This document shows positions 18,222 through 29,976 of a stretch of DNA of 64,000 nt, one piece after another; positions within the stretch are counted from its first letter, which is position 1; every line of letters begins with the position of its first letter. The DNA lies in NCBI RefSeq assembly GCF_004683865.2, contig NZ_CP038439.1, forward strand, positions 2,854,001 to 2,918,000, written 5' to 3'. Source of the stretch: Paracoccus liaowanqingii. Lineage in GTDB: Bacteria > Pseudomonadota > Alphaproteobacteria > Rhodobacterales > Rhodobacteraceae. A program made the position numbers and the translations under genes. Below the pieces are notes generated by a model. The model ran no database searches and had not been told where the DNA came from. It saw nothing but the letters and a program-made list of their open reading frames with translations.

Positions 18222-19140
18222 ACAGGCTGGCCGCCACCACGATGGCCGCCCCGATCACGACATTGCTGCGCAAGGTCTCGTCGAACAGCCAGACGCCCAG
18301 GAAGCTGACCCAGACCAGCTGGGTATAGGCGAAGGGCTGCAGGGCGGATGCCTCGGCCAGTTCGTAGCTGCGGATCATCAGGTAATGCGAGGACATGCCG
18401 CAGGCGCACAGGCACGCCATCCAGATCCAGTCGACCGGCGCCAGCCACTGCCAGTCCCAGATGCCGATCAGGGTCATCGCCACCGCGCCCGAGATGCCGG
18501 TCCAGAAGAAGCTGACCATCGCCGGATCGTCGCGCGACACATGCCGCGTCAGCAGGCCGTACAGCGCGAACATCAGCGCGGCCGCGAAGGGCAGCAGCGC
18601 CGCCACGCTGACCACCCCACCGCCGGGATTGAGGATCACCAGGATGCCGGTGAAGCCGATCACGATGGCCGTCCAGCGCCGCCAGCCCACCGATTCCCCC
18701 AGCACCGGGCCGGACAGGGCCGCGACCAGCAGCGGATAGACCGAGAAGACGGCATGCGTCTCGATCAGGCCCAGCTGCACGAAGGCCTCGACCATCAGCG
18801 TGACCTCCAGCGCCAGGATGACGCCGCGGGCGATCTGGGTCAGCGGGCGCTTGGTGCGGATGGCGCGCTTCAGCCCGCCGGGCTGGCGCGCGACCAGCGC
18901 GATCACGAAGACCGCGAAGACCCAGTACCGGATCATCACGACCAGCACGGGCGGATAGCCGCCCCCCAGGATCCGCGAGAACACGTCCTGGAAGGCAAAG
19001 ATCAGGCTGACCGCGCACATCAGCGCGATGGCCAGCCGGGTGCGGTCGCGGACGGGCGGCGGGGTCCGGGGCGGGATCGGCGGCGGCGCCGAGACGGCGG
19101 CAGAGGCGGCGTAAGGCGGGTGGGATCGATCGTCGGACAT
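18187..19140 (-). CDS. DMT-superfamily (EamA) transporter
   Basis: A 317-residue membrane protein with about ten hydrophobic helices in two EamA repeats, after a proline-rich cytoplasmic N-terminus of about 30 residues. LIFAFQDVFSRILGG and GVILALEVTLMVEAFVQLGLIE are typical of the RhaT/EamA group of metabolite exporters. The substrate is unknown. It converges on and overlaps the lytic transglycosylase gene. An in-frame start is taken at the ATG 19140, which is preceded by AGAGGCGCGCCC. Confidence 0.83.
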   Translation of the reverse strand: MSDDRSHPPYAASAAVSAPPPIPPRTPPPVRDRTRLAIALMCAVSLIFAFQDVFSRILGGGYPPVLVVMIRYWVFAVFVIALVARQPGGLKRAIRTKRPLTQIARGVILALEVTLMVEAFVQLGLIETHAVFSVYPLLVAALSGPVLGESVGWRRWTAIVIGFTGILVILNPGGGVVSVAALLPFAAALMFALYGLLTRHVSRDDPAMVSFFWTGISGAVAMTLIGIWDWQWLAPVDWIWMACLCACGMSSHYLMIRSYELAEASALQPFAYTQLVWVSFLGVWLFDETLRSNVVIGAAIVVAASLFTLWRQRKTSA

Positions 19141-19262
19141 GGGCGCGCCTCTGGGGATGGTCCCTGTTGCGCCCCGCCCGGAGCAAGGTCAAGCGGAGGG
19201 CAGGGTTGCACGTCATGCAACTCTGCCCCTGTGGCCTGGACGCCCCGTCGCGGGCCGCAGGC

Positions 19263-20051
19263 CTAGTCGCGGGCGCGGATGATCTTGGCGAAGGGTTCCA
19301 GCAGGGTCGGGTTGGCGGCCACCAGGCGGCCCGATTCCAGCGGATCGTCCCCCTCCCGGATGCCGTGGACGAAGCCGCCCGCCTCGCGCACCAGAAGGAT
19401 GCCCGCGGCCACGTCCCAGGATTTCGTGCCCCGTTCCCAATAGCCGTCGAAGCGCCCGCCCGCCACATAGGCCAGGTTCAGCGCCGCCGAGCCGAAGCCC
19501 CGCACGCCCGCGCAGACCGGCATCAGCTGCGCCAGATCCTGGATCATCGCGGGCAGCGGCCCGGTGCCGGCATGGGGAATGCCCGTGGCAAAGACCGAAT
19601 CGGCCAGCCGGGTGCGGCCCGACACGCGCAGGCGCGCATCGTTCATGTAGGCGCCGGTGCCCTTCTCGGCGATGAACATCTCGTCCTTGGCGGCGTCGAA
19701 GATGACGGCGGCGACGATTTCCTTCTTGTGCTCCAGCGCGATGCTGACGGCCCAATGCGGCAGCCCGTGCAGGAAGTTCGTGGTCCCGTCCAGCGGGTCG
19801 ACGATCCAGCGGCGGGTGGGGTCCTCGCCCGGCTCGGCGCCGGTCTCCTCGCCCAGCCAGCCATAGCTGGGCCGCGCGTTCATCAGCTCTTCCTTGATCA
19901 GGCGCTCGGCCTCGCGGTCGGCGCGGGTGACGAAATCGCCGGCGCCCTTGACGCTGACCTGCAGGTTCTCGACCTCGCGGAAATCCTTGACGAGGCCGCG
20001 CCCGGCCTTGCGGGCGGCCTTGATCATGACGTTCAGATTGGCGCTTGCCAT
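19263..20051 (-). CDS. suhB: Inositol monophosphatase family protein
   Basis: The 262-residue protein contains the Mg2+ site motifs GEETGAEPGE, WIVDPLDGTTNFLHG and the C-terminal KSWDVAAGILLVREAGG. SuhB-type enzymes hydrolyse inositol-1-phosphate, and in E. coli SuhB also joins rRNA antitermination complexes. The start MASANLNVMIKAA at 20051 is followed directly by family-like sequence, and the longer upstream reading is not. It lies downstream of metR in the same direction, with 67 bp between them, so it might share its transcript. Confidence 0.88.
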   Translation of the reverse strand: MASANLNVMIKAARKAGRGLVKDFREVENLQVSVKGAGDFVTRADREAERLIKEELMNARPSYGWLGEETGAEPGEDPTRRWIVDPLDGTTNFLHGLPHWAVSIALEHKKEIVAAVIFDAAKDEMFIAEKGTGAYMNDARLRVSGRTRLADSVFATGIPHAGTGPLPAMIQDLAQLMPVCAGVRGFGSAALNLAYVAGGRFDGYWERGTKSWDVAAGILLVREAGGFVHGIREGDDPLESGRLVAANPTLLEPFAKIIRARD

Positions 20052-20118
20052 CGGGTGCTCCGGAGATTGGGGTTGGCGCCTCTTAGGCGAGGCGGGCCGG
20101 AATGTGAAGCGAAACGGG

Positions 20119-21033
20119 TCAGGCCACCGCGCCGCGCAGCATCCGCAGGGGCTCGGTGCGCGACAGGCGCAGGACATGGGCCATGTAGGGCTGCGCCAGG
20201 TCCGCCGTGCGGACCGCCGCGAAGAGGCGCCGCCGGATGCCCTGCGGGCCCAAGGGCAGCATGGCCAGTTCCGGATTGGCCGCCTCGCGCCGCAGCACCC
20301 AGTCCGGCATGACCGCCACCCCGCGCCGTGATGCGACCAGCATCAGCGCCACCGCCGTCAGCTCGACCGTGCGGGCGCGGGCGGGCTCGATCCCCGCGGG
20401 CGTCAGGAACTGGCTGAAGACGTCCAGCCGGCTGCGGTCCATCGGATAGGTGATCAGCGTCTCGGGCGCCAGATCGGCGGGATCGGCGTATCCCTTGGCG
20501 ATCAGCGGATGGCCCGCGGGCACGACCAGCGTCGGCGCATAGTCGAAGAGCGGCTGGAAGGTCACGTCGGCCAGATCCTCGGGGTCCGACGAGATGACCA
20601 GATCGACCTCTTCGCGCAACAGCGCGGGCAGCGCGCCGAAGGCCAGACGCTGGCGGATGTCCACGTCCACGTCGGGCCAGGTGCGGCGGAAGATGTCCAG
20701 CACCGGCAGAAGCCAGTCGAAGCAGGCATGGCATTCCATCGCGATGTGCAGCCGCCCGATGCGCCCGGCCTCGACGCCCTTGAACTCGGCCTCGGTGGCG
20801 GCGACCAGCGGCAGCACCTGCTCGGCCAGACGCAGCAGGCGCATGCCGGCGGCGGAGAGGCGCATGGGCTTGGCGCGGCGCACGAACAGCAGGGTGCCGG
20901 CCTGTTCCTCCAGCGCCTTGACCTGATGGGACAGGGCCGATTGGGTGATGTTGAGCACCTCGGCGGCGCGGGCCAGGCCGCCCTGTTCGTGGATCGCATG
21001 GACGGTGCGCAGATGCCGCAGTTCCAGATGCAT
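20119..21033 (-). CDS. metR: LysR-family regulator MetR
   Basis: A 304-residue LysR protein with an N-terminal HTH (GGLARAAEVLNITQSALSHQVKALEEQ) and a C-terminal co-inducer domain. FVRRAKPMRLSAAG and the segment AMECHACFDWLLPVLD are characteristic of MetR, which senses homocysteine and controls methionine genes. It is divergent from metF over 91 bp, and two near-consensus MetR boxes lie between them. The start is the ATG at 21033. Confidence 0.9.
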   Translation of the reverse strand: MHLELRHLRTVHAIHEQGGLARAAEVLNITQSALSHQVKALEEQAGTLLFVRRAKPMRLSAAGMRLLRLAEQVLPLVAATEAEFKGVEAGRIGRLHIAMECHACFDWLLPVLDIFRRTWPDVDVDIRQRLAFGALPALLREEVDLVISSDPEDLADVTFQPLFDYAPTLVVPAGHPLIAKGYADPADLAPETLITYPMDRSRLDVFSQFLTPAGIEPARARTVELTAVALMLVASRRGVAVMPDWVLRREAANPELAMLPLGPQGIRRRLFAAVRTADLAQPYMAHVLRLSRTEPLRMLRGAVA

Positions 21034-21035
21034 GA

Positions 21036-21079
21036 TGAGCGGCTTTCACGTTTATCTTGAGGATTATGAATTTGTCTCA
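21036..21079. promoter_or_regulatory. Two candidate MetR boxes between metR and metF
   Basis: The MetR consensus is TGAAnnnnnTTCA. TGAGCGGCTTTCA (21036-21048) and TGAATTTGTCTCA (21067-21079) each differ from it at one position. Their centres are 31 bp apart, about three helical turns, as expected for paired LysR sites. Confidence 0.6.
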
Positions 21080-21124
21080 CGCCGCGCCGCGTGGCACAAG
21101 TCCCGCCAACAGAGAGGATTCGCC

Positions 21125-21997
21125 ATGACCCCGCCGAAGATCAGCTTCGAGTTCTTCCCGCCCAAGACGCTGGAGGCTTCGTTCAAGCTGTGGGAGGCCG
21201 CGCGCGTGCTGGCGCCGCTGGCGCCCGAGTTCGTGTCGGTCACCTATGGCGCGGGCGGCACGACCCGGCAGCTGACCCACGAGGCGGTGACCACGATCAA
21301 CCGCCAGTTCGGGCTGCAGGTCGCCGCCCACCTGACCTGCGTCGAGGCCACGAAGGCCGAGACGATGGAGATCGTGCAATCCTATGCCGATGCCGGCATC
21401 CGCGAGATCGTGGCCCTGCGCGGCGACGCGCCCAAGGGCTCGGACGGGTTCGTGCCGCATGGCGACGGCTTCGCCAATTCGGTCGAGCTGATCGAGGCGA
21501 TCGCCGCGCGCGGCGACATGACCATCCGCGCGGGCGCCTATCCCGAGCCGCATCCCGACAGCCCGGACAGCGATGCCGACGTGGCCTGGCTCAAGCGCAA
21601 GATCGAGGCCGGGGCGTCCAGCGCGATCACCCAGTTCTTCTTCGAGGCGGACACCTTCTTCCGCTTTCGCGACAAATGCGCCGCAGCCGGGATCGACGTG
21701 CCGATCATCCCGGGCATCCTGCCAGTGCAAAGCTGGGCCGGGACCAAGCGCTTCGCCGCGACCTGCAACACCACCGTCCCGGACTGGGCCGAGGAGGCGT
21801 TCCAGATGGCGGCGCTGGACGGCCCCGAGGCGCAGCGGACCCTGGCCACCAGCCTCAGCGTGGATCTGTGCGAGGCGCTGATCGCGGGCGGCGTGGACCG
21901 GCTGCATTTCTACACGCTGAACCGGCCCGAGCTGACCCGCGACGTCTGCGCCGCCCTGGGCGTGCAGCCCGCGGGCGATCTGGACGCCGTGGCCTGA
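21125..21997 (+). CDS. metF: 5,10-methylenetetrahydrofolate reductase
   Basis: The 290-residue TIM-barrel flavoenzyme reduces methylene-THF to methyl-THF for methionine synthesis. Visible family marks are ISFEFFPPKTLE at the start, SVTYGAGGTTR, HLTCVEATKAE, ALRGDAPKG and ITQFFFEADTFFRF. Length matches E. coli MetF (296). The ATG at 21125 follows AGAGAGGATTCGCC; the longer in-frame reading crosses the promoter. Regulation by MetR is likely from the divergent arrangement. Confidence 0.97.
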   Translation: MTPPKISFEFFPPKTLEASFKLWEAARVLAPLAPEFVSVTYGAGGTTRQLTHEAVTTINRQFGLQVAAHLTCVEATKAETMEIVQSYADAGIREIVALRGDAPKGSDGFVPHGDGFANSVELIEAIAARGDMTIRAGAYPEPHPDSPDSDADVAWLKRKIEAGASSAITQFFFEADTFFRFRDKCAAAGIDVPIIPGILPVQSWAGTKRFAATCNTTVPDWAEEAFQMAALDGPEAQRTLATSLSVDLCEALIAGGVDRLHFYTLNRPELTRDVCAALGVQPAGDLDAVA

Positions 21998-22007
21998 TTG
22001 CCGTGAG

Positions 22008-22104
22008 GCCCGCCTCGGTGGCGGGCGGGGACCCGAAGTGCTTCGTCTTTTGGCGGTCCCTGGATCGATGTCGCAGTCTTGGGCGGCCCCCGAGGATATC
22101 TGGG
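22008..22104 (+). terminator. Hairpin plus degenerate GGATAT element, copy 8 (3' of metF)
   Basis: GCCCGCC/GGCGGGC (22008-22026) lies 10 bp past the metF stop. Further on, GGCCCCCGAGGATATCTGGGG (about 22084-22104) resembles the core of the dispersed element but lacks its T tract and tail. It sits in the metF/DUF2235 convergent gap. Confidence 0.45.
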
Positions 22105-22123
22105 GACCGCTGCAGAAGCGGAC

Positions 22124-23170
22124 TCAGGCTTGCTGCGCGGGGCCGAGGGTGACGGGGCCAGGCGCGGCGGCGAGGCTGCCGGTCAGGCGGGCGGGGCCGG
22201 GATAGGGCCGGGGCACCGTGGGGTGCAACGCCTCGGTCGCATAGCGGCCCGCCTGCCGGGGGGACCGGGCCAGGAAGGCCTTGCCCCAGTGGCGCCAGGT
22301 GCCGACCGAGGGTGCCGTGGCGTCGCAGGGGAAAAGGGTGCGCCAGCCGGGCGGCAGGGGCAGGCCCACCGATTCGCTGCGCTCCAGCATCCAGACCAGC
22401 GGGATATTGGCCAGCGGCCGGGCGCGTTCTACGCCGGACAGCTGCCCGCCGATATCGGGATGGGCGCCCCGGAACCACATCTGCTCGATCCGGCCGGCGG
22501 CATGGTCGTCGTCCCACAGAAGCGGGGTGAAGGCGGTGCGCGTCTCGTCCAGCGCCAGGGCTTGGAAGCCGTGTTCCACCCCGCGGGCCAGATGGGCGTC
22601 GTGAAAGCGGAAGCGGGGCTCGGTCAGCATCCACAGCCCCGGCAGCGGCACGCCCAGGGCCTTGACCGTGTCGAAGCAGCCCAAGAGGCGCACCGGCGCC
22701 TCGGGGTGGCAGCGGCGGCGGCGGAAGGCCTGCATCTGCGCGGCCCCTCCACCCTTGTGGTAATAGCGCCAGGCCAGGCGGATATGGCGTTCCGTCGCCG
22801 CCTCGGCCCGCAAGAGGCCCACGCGGCTGATCATGCCCGCCAGGCTGCGCACCGCGAAGGCGCCGCGCGAATAGCCCAGCAGGCAGATCCGGTCGCCGGG
22901 CCGATAGCCCGAGGCCAGCCAGCCATAGGCGTCGGTGATCAGCGATTCGAGGATGCGGCCCATGACCAGGTCCGGCAGGGTCCGCCAGCGGGTCCATTGC
23001 TGCCCCAGGCCATAGCGGATCCGCAGGCGCCCCGGCGGCGGGGGCAGGCCCGACCGGCCCGTCAGCAGCCGGTGGACGCGCCCGATGGAACTGCGTCGGC
23101 CATCCGCCAGCGAGGCGAAGGTGCCATCCATCAGCACGACATGGGTCAGGGGTGGGCGATTCGACGTCAT
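22124..23170 (-). CDS. DUF2235 domain protein (alpha/beta-hydrolase-like)
   Basis: A 348-residue protein. VVLMDGTFASLADGRRS at the N-terminus, RICLLGYSRGAFAVRSLAGMI with a nucleophile-type G-Y-S-R-G, LLGCFDTVKALG and MWFRGAHPDIGGQL are the hallmarks of DUF2235, a family related to the Tle1 phospholipases of type VI secretion. No secretion genes are near, so a housekeeping or unknown role is more likely. The start is MTSNRPPLTH at 23170; a longer in-frame reading overlaps the decarboxylase gene antisense and is rejected. Confidence 0.82.
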   Translation of the reverse strand: MTSNRPPLTHVVLMDGTFASLADGRRSSIGRVHRLLTGRSGLPPPPGRLRIRYGLGQQWTRWRTLPDLVMGRILESLITDAYGWLASGYRPGDRICLLGYSRGAFAVRSLAGMISRVGLLRAEAATERHIRLAWRYYHKGGGAAQMQAFRRRRCHPEAPVRLLGCFDTVKALGVPLPGLWMLTEPRFRFHDAHLARGVEHGFQALALDETRTAFTPLLWDDDHAAGRIEQMWFRGAHPDIGGQLSGVERARPLANIPLVWMLERSESVGLPLPPGWRTLFPCDATAPSVGTWRHWGKAFLARSPRQAGRYATEALHPTVPRPYPGPARLTGSLAAAPGPVTLGPAQQA

Positions 23171-23205
23171 GCCCCCGATTCTAGCACGGGGGCATGACCG
23201 AAAGC

Positions 23206-24360
23206 TTAGGACAGGCCCATCACCGTGGCATGGGTCATCGCGCCGAAGCCGTTGAAGCGGGTGTTGGTCACCGTCGAATAGGCCCCTGCCCCGTGGAAGA
23301 TGACGAAGTCGCCCTCGGCCACGTCCTCGGGCAGGCTCAGCTCGCCCGGCAGGCGGTCGACCGAATCGCAGGTGGGACCGAAGATCACCCGACCGGCATG
23401 GTCGCCCGCGCGGGGCTGGCCCTGCGGGGTCAGCACCTCGATCCGGTCGATATTGCCGATGATCGGCAGCTCGGCCAGACCGCCATAGACGCCGTCGTTC
23501 AGGAACACATGGCCGCCGTCGCGCACGCCTTTGACGCGGGTGATCAGCGCATAGGCATCGGCCACGACACCGCGCCCGGGCTCGCAGACCAGCGCCGGGG
23601 CGTCGGTGCCGAACATCTCGGTCGTGGTGTCGGCGATCTCCTGGAAGATCGAGGTCAGGTCGGGCTCGACCCCGATCACGCGATGCGAGGGGAAGCCGCC
23701 GCCCACGTTCAGGCGGACGGCCTTGACGCCCGCCATGTCGCAGATGTCCTTCGACACCCGGATATAGCTTTCCCAAGCGATCGGGTCGGTGCATTGCGTG
23801 CCCGGATGGAAGGTCAGCGAAGGAATGTAGCCGCGCCGCGCGACCTCGGCCAGCAGCTCCGCCGCCAGCTCGGGCGAGGCGCCGAACTTCGATCCGAAGT
23901 CATAGGCGGCCCCCAGCACCGGCAGCTTGAAGCGCGGCGAGATCTCGACGCCCTGGCCGTCCACCTCGGTGGGCACCTGGTCGAACAGCTTGTCCAGTTC
24001 GGACCGGCTGTCCACGGACCAGGCGCGGATGCCCTGCGCCACGCCATGCGCGATCTCGGACCGGGCGCGGACGGGGTTGTGGTAATGGCGGGCGGCATGG
24101 GGCGCCATGCGGCCGATCAGGTCGATCTCGAAGGGCGAGGCCACGTCGAAGCCCTGGATGCCGGCGGCGACCAGGTTCTGGATCACCACCTCGTCGGGGT
24201 TGGACTTGACCGCATAGGTCACCAGCCCCGGAAAGCCCTGGATGAACTGCCGCGCACGGTCCTGCAGCACCGTCGGCGCGAAGACCATGACCGGATGTTC
24301 CGGAGCCAGATGTCGGATGACCTCGGCCGGATTGTCCCAGACGGTCTTCTGTTGTCCCAT
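23206..24360 (-). CDS. Ornithine decarboxylase (alanine racemase-fold, group IV)
   Basis: The 384-residue PLP enzyme has the Schiff-base lysine in VTYAVKSNPDE, the phosphate-binding region NVGGGFPSH, CEPGRGVVADAYAL and, near the end, FGPTCDSVDRLPG with the active-site Cys-Asp. These fit eukaryotic-like ornithine/lysine decarboxylases, giving putrescine (or cadaverine). Substrate choice between ornithine and lysine cannot be settled by eye. The start MGQQKTVWDN at 24360 follows AAAGGAACCGCA. It may feed the carboxynorspermidine-type enzymes encoded near 60 kb. Confidence 0.9.
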   Translation of the reverse strand: MGQQKTVWDNPAEVIRHLAPEHPVMVFAPTVLQDRARQFIQGFPGLVTYAVKSNPDEVVIQNLVAAGIQGFDVASPFEIDLIGRMAPHAARHYHNPVRARSEIAHGVAQGIRAWSVDSRSELDKLFDQVPTEVDGQGVEISPRFKLPVLGAAYDFGSKFGASPELAAELLAEVARRGYIPSLTFHPGTQCTDPIAWESYIRVSKDICDMAGVKAVRLNVGGGFPSHRVIGVEPDLTSIFQEIADTTTEMFGTDAPALVCEPGRGVVADAYALITRVKGVRDGGHVFLNDGVYGGLAELPIIGNIDRIEVLTPQGQPRAGDHAGRVIFGPTCDSVDRLPGELSLPEDVAEGDFVIFHGAGAYSTVTNTRFNGFGAMTHATVMGLS

Positions 24361-24677
24361 TGCGGTTCCTTTCGCACAGACAGGAGCGGGCGGCCTACGC
24401 TCAACCCGGGGTTGCGGCACCGGGTTCCGATCATCCGGACGAATCGCGCGCCAAGGCCCGTATCTATGCCGGAACGCATGTCAGTTCAACGAAACCGGCA
24501 GGCGGAAAAGCCGCATCTGCGCCGCAGGGATCCGAAGGGCGGGGCAGGCGTGGCCGAGGGCAGGCGGGATGGTGCCGGTTAGGCCGTCCAAGCCCTCTCG
24601 AAATTGATTTTTCGGTCCCGACCTGCGACAATCTGTCCGGCGGGTTGGTCGCTTGTCCCGCGCCGTCAGACAGGGGG
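24361..24677. other. Divergent intergenic region, decarboxylase / DUF1428
   Basis: I see no gene or clear repeat in these 317 bp. Both flanking promoters must lie here. A moderately AT-rich patch (about 24598-24616, AAATTGATTTTTCGG) is 60-80 bp before the DUF1428 start and could belong to its promoter. Confidence 0.35.
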
Positions 24678-25406
24678 ATGACGATGACCTATTACACCGG
24701 GCTTCTGCTGGCCGTGCCCGTGGCCAACCGGCAGACCTATGTCGATCACGCGCGGCAGGCCTGGCCGATGTTCCAGCGTCTGGGCGCGCTCCGCATGGTC
24801 GAGTGCTGGGCCGAGGATGTGCCGCATGGCACGCAGACCGACTTCCATCGCGCCACCCAGGCCCGCGACGACGAGGCGCCGCTGTTCAGCTGGATCGAAT
24901 GGCCCGACCGCGCCACCGCCGATGCGGCCGGCGCGAGGATGGCCGAGGGGCAGGAGCCCGAGATGGCGCTGATGGGCGAGATGCCCTTCGACGGGATGCG
25001 GATGATGTGGGGCGGCTTCGCGCCGATCCTGACGGTGGGCGACAGCCGCCGGGGCGCCTATGTGCAGGGCTTCGTGCTGGCGGTTCCGGCGGACGCCAGG
25101 CAGGCCTACATCGAGATGGCTCAAGGCGCGACGCGGATGTTCGCGGATCTGGGCGCCACCTTCCAGACCGAGTGCTGGGGCGAGGACGTGCCCCATGGCA
25201 AGGTCACCGACTTTCACCGCGCCGTGCAGGCCAAACCCGACGAGGTGCCGGTCTTCAGCTGGGTCGAATGGCCCGATCGCGCCACCTGCGACGCCGCCGC
25301 CGCGCAGATGGCGGCGGGGATGGAGGGGCACGACTTTCCGCAGATGCCCTTCGACGGCAAGCGGATGTTCTGGGGCGGCTTCACCCCGGTCGTCGACCTG
25401 CCCTGA
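24678..25406 (+). CDS. Tandem DUF1428 domain protein
   Basis: The 242-residue protein is two copies of the roughly 118-residue DUF1428 fold. Each copy repeats the same landmarks: LAVPVANRQTYVDHA and LAVPADARQAYIEMA, ECWAEDVPHG and ECWGEDVPHG, FSWIEWPDRAT and FSWVEWPDRAT, MPFDGMRMMWGGF and MPFDGKRMFWGGF. DUF1428 proteins are dimeric ferredoxin-like alpha/beta barrels with no known reaction, and single-domain versions are the rule, so this fusion probably replaces the homodimer. The ATG at 24678 follows CAGGGGG. The gene stands alone before valS. Confidence 0.85.
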   Translation: MTMTYYTGLLLAVPVANRQTYVDHARQAWPMFQRLGALRMVECWAEDVPHGTQTDFHRATQARDDEAPLFSWIEWPDRATADAAGARMAEGQEPEMALMGEMPFDGMRMMWGGFAPILTVGDSRRGAYVQGFVLAVPADARQAYIEMAQGATRMFADLGATFQTECWGEDVPHGKVTDFHRAVQAKPDEVPVFSWVEWPDRATCDAAAAQMAAGMEGHDFPQMPFDGKRMFWGGFTPVVDLP

Positions 25407-25502
25407 CCCGACCCGACCCGCTCCCGGATTCGTCGGGGCGACGGGATCTCTTGGCCTTTGGCCGCGCATTGGGTAATCCATCCCCAACCAAGGGGATTTG
25501 CG

Positions 25503-28553
<3,051 letters not shown>

Positions 28554-28558
28554 GCGGT

Positions 28559-28621
28559 CCCCGCCGGGGCGCCCGTGGCATGCGCGGGAGCCTCCGGCGG
28601 GGATATTTTCATGAAGAAGAT
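28559..28621 (+). terminator. Dispersed hairpin-GGATATTTT element, copy 5 (3' of valS)
   Basis: CCCCGCCGG (28559-28567) pairs with CCGGCGGGG (28594-28602), directly followed by ATATTTTC and ATGAAGAAGATG. It begins 6 bp after the valS stop and overlaps the last codons of the convergent aminotransferase gene. Confidence 0.72.
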
Positions 28622-29715
28622 GCGGCTGTCGCCAGGGCGCGGGGGAGGGCTTGGGCCAGCACGTCCAGTTCCGGGTCGGGGGCGCAGCTGATGCGGATGC
28701 AGCGGTCCAGGGGCGCCACGCCGGGCATGCGGACGAAGACATCCTCGGCCTCGAGCGCGGCCACGAGGGCGCGGGCGACGGCGCCGTCGCGATGGGTGTC
28801 CAGCGCCACGAAATTGGTGGCGGAGGGCAGCGCGGTCAGGCCGTTTTCGGCGCCGATCCGGGCGATGCGGTCGCGGGCGGCGGTGACCGAGGCCACGACA
28901 TGGGCCAGCCATCCCTGGTCGGCCAGCGCCGCCAGCGCGCCCGCCTGCGCGATGCGGTTGACGCCGAAATGGTTGCGGATGCGGTCGAAGCCCGCGATCA
29001 GGTCCGGGGCGCCGATCGCATAGCCGATCCGCGCGCCCGCCAGCCCGTAGGCCTTTGAGAAGGTGCGCATCCGGATCACCCGGGGATCGGCGGGGTCGAT
29101 TTCGGGGATGGCCTCGGCGGGGGCGAATTCGGCATAGGCCTCGTCCAGCACCAGCAAGCCGTCGGGGGGCAACTCGTCCAGCATCGCCGCGATCACTGCG
29201 CCCTTGTGCCAGCTGCCCATCGGGTTGTCGGGATTGGCCAGGTAGATCAGCCGCGCCTGCGTGTCACGGGCGGCCTGCAGCAGGGCCTGCGGATCCTCGG
29301 CATCGTCGCGATAGGGCACCTTGTGCAGCACGCCCCCGAAGCCCATCACGTGATAGTTGAAGGTCGGATAGGCCCCGTCCGAGGTCACCACGGCATCGCC
29401 CGGCGCCACCATCAGCCGCACCAGCGTGCCCAGTAGCCCGTCGATCCCCTCGCCCAGCATGATGTTGGCGGGCTGCACGCCCAGATGGGCGGCCAGCGCC
29501 TGCGTCAGATCATGGCCGGGGGCGTCGCCGTACTTCCAGATGCCGCCCACCGCCTCGCGCATGGCCCGCGCCGCCAGCGGGCTGGGGCCGAAGGCGCTTT
29601 CATTGGCGCCGAGGCGGGCCGCGAAGGGGGCGCCGCGCCGCCGCTCCAGCGTCTCGGGGCCGATGAAGGGGACGGTCTGCGGCAGGCTGGCGGGCAGGGG
29701 CGCGAAACGGGGCAT
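28609..29715 (-). CDS. HisC-type pyridoxal phosphate aminotransferase
   Basis: A 368-residue fold-type I aminotransferase. The PLP lysine is in TFSKAYGLAGARIGY, the phosphate-cup Asp and Tyr are in LLVLDEAYAEF, and LANPDNPMGS is the substrate-carboxylate region. Sequence style is that of the histidinol-phosphate/aromatic aminotransferase family, but a start QTVPFIGPETLERR and a lone genomic position away from his genes make the substrate uncertain. The last codons lie inside a terminator-like element. Its start overlaps the stop of the RAM-domain gene by one base, so the two are coupled. Confidence 0.82.
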   Translation of the reverse strand: MPRFAPLPASLPQTVPFIGPETLERRRGAPFAARLGANESAFGPSPLAARAMREAVGGIWKYGDAPGHDLTQALAAHLGVQPANIMLGEGIDGLLGTLVRLMVAPGDAVVTSDGAYPTFNYHVMGFGGVLHKVPYRDDAEDPQALLQAARDTQARLIYLANPDNPMGSWHKGAVIAAMLDELPPDGLLVLDEAYAEFAPAEAIPEIDPADPRVIRMRTFSKAYGLAGARIGYAIGAPDLIAGFDRIRNHFGVNRIAQAGALAALADQGWLAHVVASVTAARDRIARIGAENGLTALPSATNFVALDTHRDGAVARALVAALEAEDVFVRMPGVAPLDRCIRISCAPDPELDVLAQALPRALATAASSS

Positions 29716-29951
29716 CAGAAGGCGCGGAAGGTCATCGTGGTCAGCGTGCGGCTGATATGGGGGATGTCGAACAGCCGGTCGGACAGGTAGCGGCCGACAT
29801 CCTCGTCCTCGGGGATGTAGACCTTGGCGATCAGGTCGTAATCGCCCGAGGTCGAGAACAGCTCGCTGACCACCTCGCGGTCATAGATCGCCTCGGCGAC
29901 CTGATAGGTCGTGCCGGGCTCGCAGCGGAACTGGACGAAGACGGGGCGCAT
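29715..29951 (-). CDS. Stand-alone RAM (Lrp ligand-binding) domain protein
   Basis: The 78-residue product is only the C-terminal RAM domain of Lrp/AsnC proteins (FVQFRCEPGTTYQVAEAI, FSTSGDYDLIAKVYIPE, ISRTLTTMTF) without any HTH. Stand-alone RAM proteins are common in alphaproteobacteria and may bind amino acids or tune full-length Lrp oligomers. The ATG at 29951 is well placed with GGAGCCGCCC. It precedes the HisC-type gene with a one-base overlap, so an amino acid link between the two is plausible. Confidence 0.87.
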   Translation of the reverse strand: MRPVFVQFRCEPGTTYQVAEAIYDREVVSELFSTSGDYDLIAKVYIPEDEDVGRYLSDRLFDIPHISRTLTTMTFRAF

Positions 29952-29976
29952 GGGCGGCTCCTATTTTCGGGGCAGG

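Noticed and set aside
22124..23170. Type VI secretion effector (Tle1-like)
   Set aside because: The family relation is real, but no vgrG, hcp, PAAR or immunity gene is nearby.
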